Below, in pieces: positions 63,246-64,000 of a DNA stretch of 64,000 nucleotides. The notes beneath the pieces were generated by a model. The model did no database searches. It saw only the letters and a list, made by a program, of their open reading frames with translations, and was not told where the DNA came from. This stretch comes from Micrasema longulum (taxonomy: Eukaryota; Arthropoda; Insecta; Trichoptera; Brachycentridae): positions 124,001-188,000 of the forward strand of contig JAGVSM010003937.1 of NCBI GenBank assembly GCA_022494885.1, read 5' to 3'. Within the stretch, counting starts at the first letter, position 1; every line of letters starts with the position of its first letter. The translations under genes and the position numbers were made by a program.

Positions 63246-63685
63246 TTATCTACAAAAAATTGACAAACGCAAATCATTGTTAAATATTTTTTTATGTTAT
63301 CTTCTGCTTTATACCCATTTGTATCCATTCAGTGTGTTTTTCTCAATGAACAAATTGGTAGTATTGACATCTACCTATATTTAGAAATTTATGTAACTAA
63401 AACCGAACTTTGCGAATAAATTAAAATTTGCTGACAACCCTGTTTCGCGGTTTTTGTGTTATCTTTTTTATTTTTGGTAACGAAAAATAGATGTATCGAT
63501 CCCCCAAATATCTGTTTAAAGCCTTTTTTCTTCTCCGTTGACTGCTAACTTTTTAAAGCTCCTTTCAATTGCCCTTGAAAAAATTTAACCGCCCTTGAAC
63601 CCGTAGCAATTGCACATAAATCTTTAATCCGAGTCATTTAAAAAAAAACATTTCGTTATCCAAGTGACTTGCTCTTCAAATAATT
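63246..63685. other. AT-rich DNA, nothing recognised
   Basis: No assignable block. Confidence 0.4.
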
Positions 63686-63965
63686 CAGAGTACTGAATAT
63701 TATTCAACAGGATATATTGAGAACGGTAGTGGTTACACACATAAATAGAGACATTTACCCAAGTGTCAACCACAACCATAATACAAGATACTGTAATAGG
63801 GATCTGATACTTAATGAAGGGGTCAACACTGTTCTGGCATCGAGACAACACTATTACGTAGGCAAAAAGGTCCATAACCTTTTGCCAAAATAGTGGAAAG
63901 ACGGGAGTGTTGTCAAGTTACGGAAGGTGTTGACCTCGCTCTTTCTTAGTCTCTTAATCCTCGAG
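63686..63965 (+). pseudogene. LINE C-terminus (HNTR motif)
   Basis: A plus-strand frame of about 65 codons reads 'VVTHINRDIYPSVNHNHNTR', 'YCNRDLILNEGVNTVLASRQ' and 'HYYVGKKVHNLLPK', then TAG and 'VVKLRKVLTSLFLVS'. The HNTR ... KVxNLLP arrangement is the standard end of a LINE ORF2. The minus-strand frame over the same bases is a shadow. The copy may continue past the window. Confidence 0.7.
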
Positions 63966-64000
63966 AATCTTACTGGATGTCAAAAAAAATATATAAAAAA

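Noticed and set aside
63624..63875. 83-codon minus-strand frame as a gene
   Set aside because: The plus strand over the same bases encodes a recognisable LINE C-terminus with the HNTR and NLLP blocks; the minus frame is a shadow.
1..64000. CRISPR array, operon or other prokaryotic structure
   Set aside because: No regularly spaced direct repeats and no clustered long open frames; the repeats are dispersed eukaryotic transposons.

Overview
This is a eukaryotic, strongly AT-rich (by eye about 70% A+T), intergenic-looking window, most probably from an insect or another arthropod. The basis is the mix of repeats: many 5'-truncated non-LTR retrotransposons (LINEs) of several clades, a Penelope-like element, pogo/Tigger-type and hAT-like DNA transposons with their short non-autonomous relatives, and tRNA-derived SINEs. 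I could not fix the order or species. I found no convincing host protein-coding gene, rRNA, functional tRNA or CRISPR array; a few unassigned open frames are listed at low confidence.

Layout. 0-6 kb: a SINE, a foldback element, LINE 3' ends, and a hAT-like element (3504-5253) with perfect 8-bp target duplications that has swallowed two LINE pieces. 6-14 kb: SINE-related repeats, an inverted-repeat family (8.56-10.69 kb), a reverse hAT-like copy, and a textbook 5'-truncated LINE (12726-13453) with a 14-bp target duplication. 14-20 kb: an unassigned open frame, a palindromic element, and three reverse-strand LINE remnants including recognisable RT motifs. 20-31 kb: a CRE/GC-box-like repeat, a GC-rich hairpin, a complete 813-bp hAT-like copy inside a SINE, foldback elements and a Tigger-type MITE. 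31-41 kb: SINEs, RT fragments, a third hAT-like copy, and LINE tails. 41-48 kb: mostly unassigned AT-rich DNA, then LINEs nested in LINEs. 48-52 kb: a pogo-like DNA transposon (49020-50976) whose transposase keeps only its N-terminal HTH and C-terminal zinc finger, and which carries a nested LINE. 52-64 kb: more LINE C-termini, SINEs, a Penelope-like element with an open GIY-YIG endonuclease frame and a hammerhead-like motif, and foldback elements.

Nothing here looks like a working pathway; the window is a transposon graveyard. Three patterns cut across it. First, at least a dozen different LINE 3' ends carry a short hairpin just before the A-rich tail, with different sequences but the same placement. 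Second, hammerhead-ribozyme-like motifs recur at about ten places, one directly downstream of the Penelope endonuclease frame. Third, a foldback family with about eleven copies is the commonest short repeat. All family names and relations are from reading the sequence; no database search was run.
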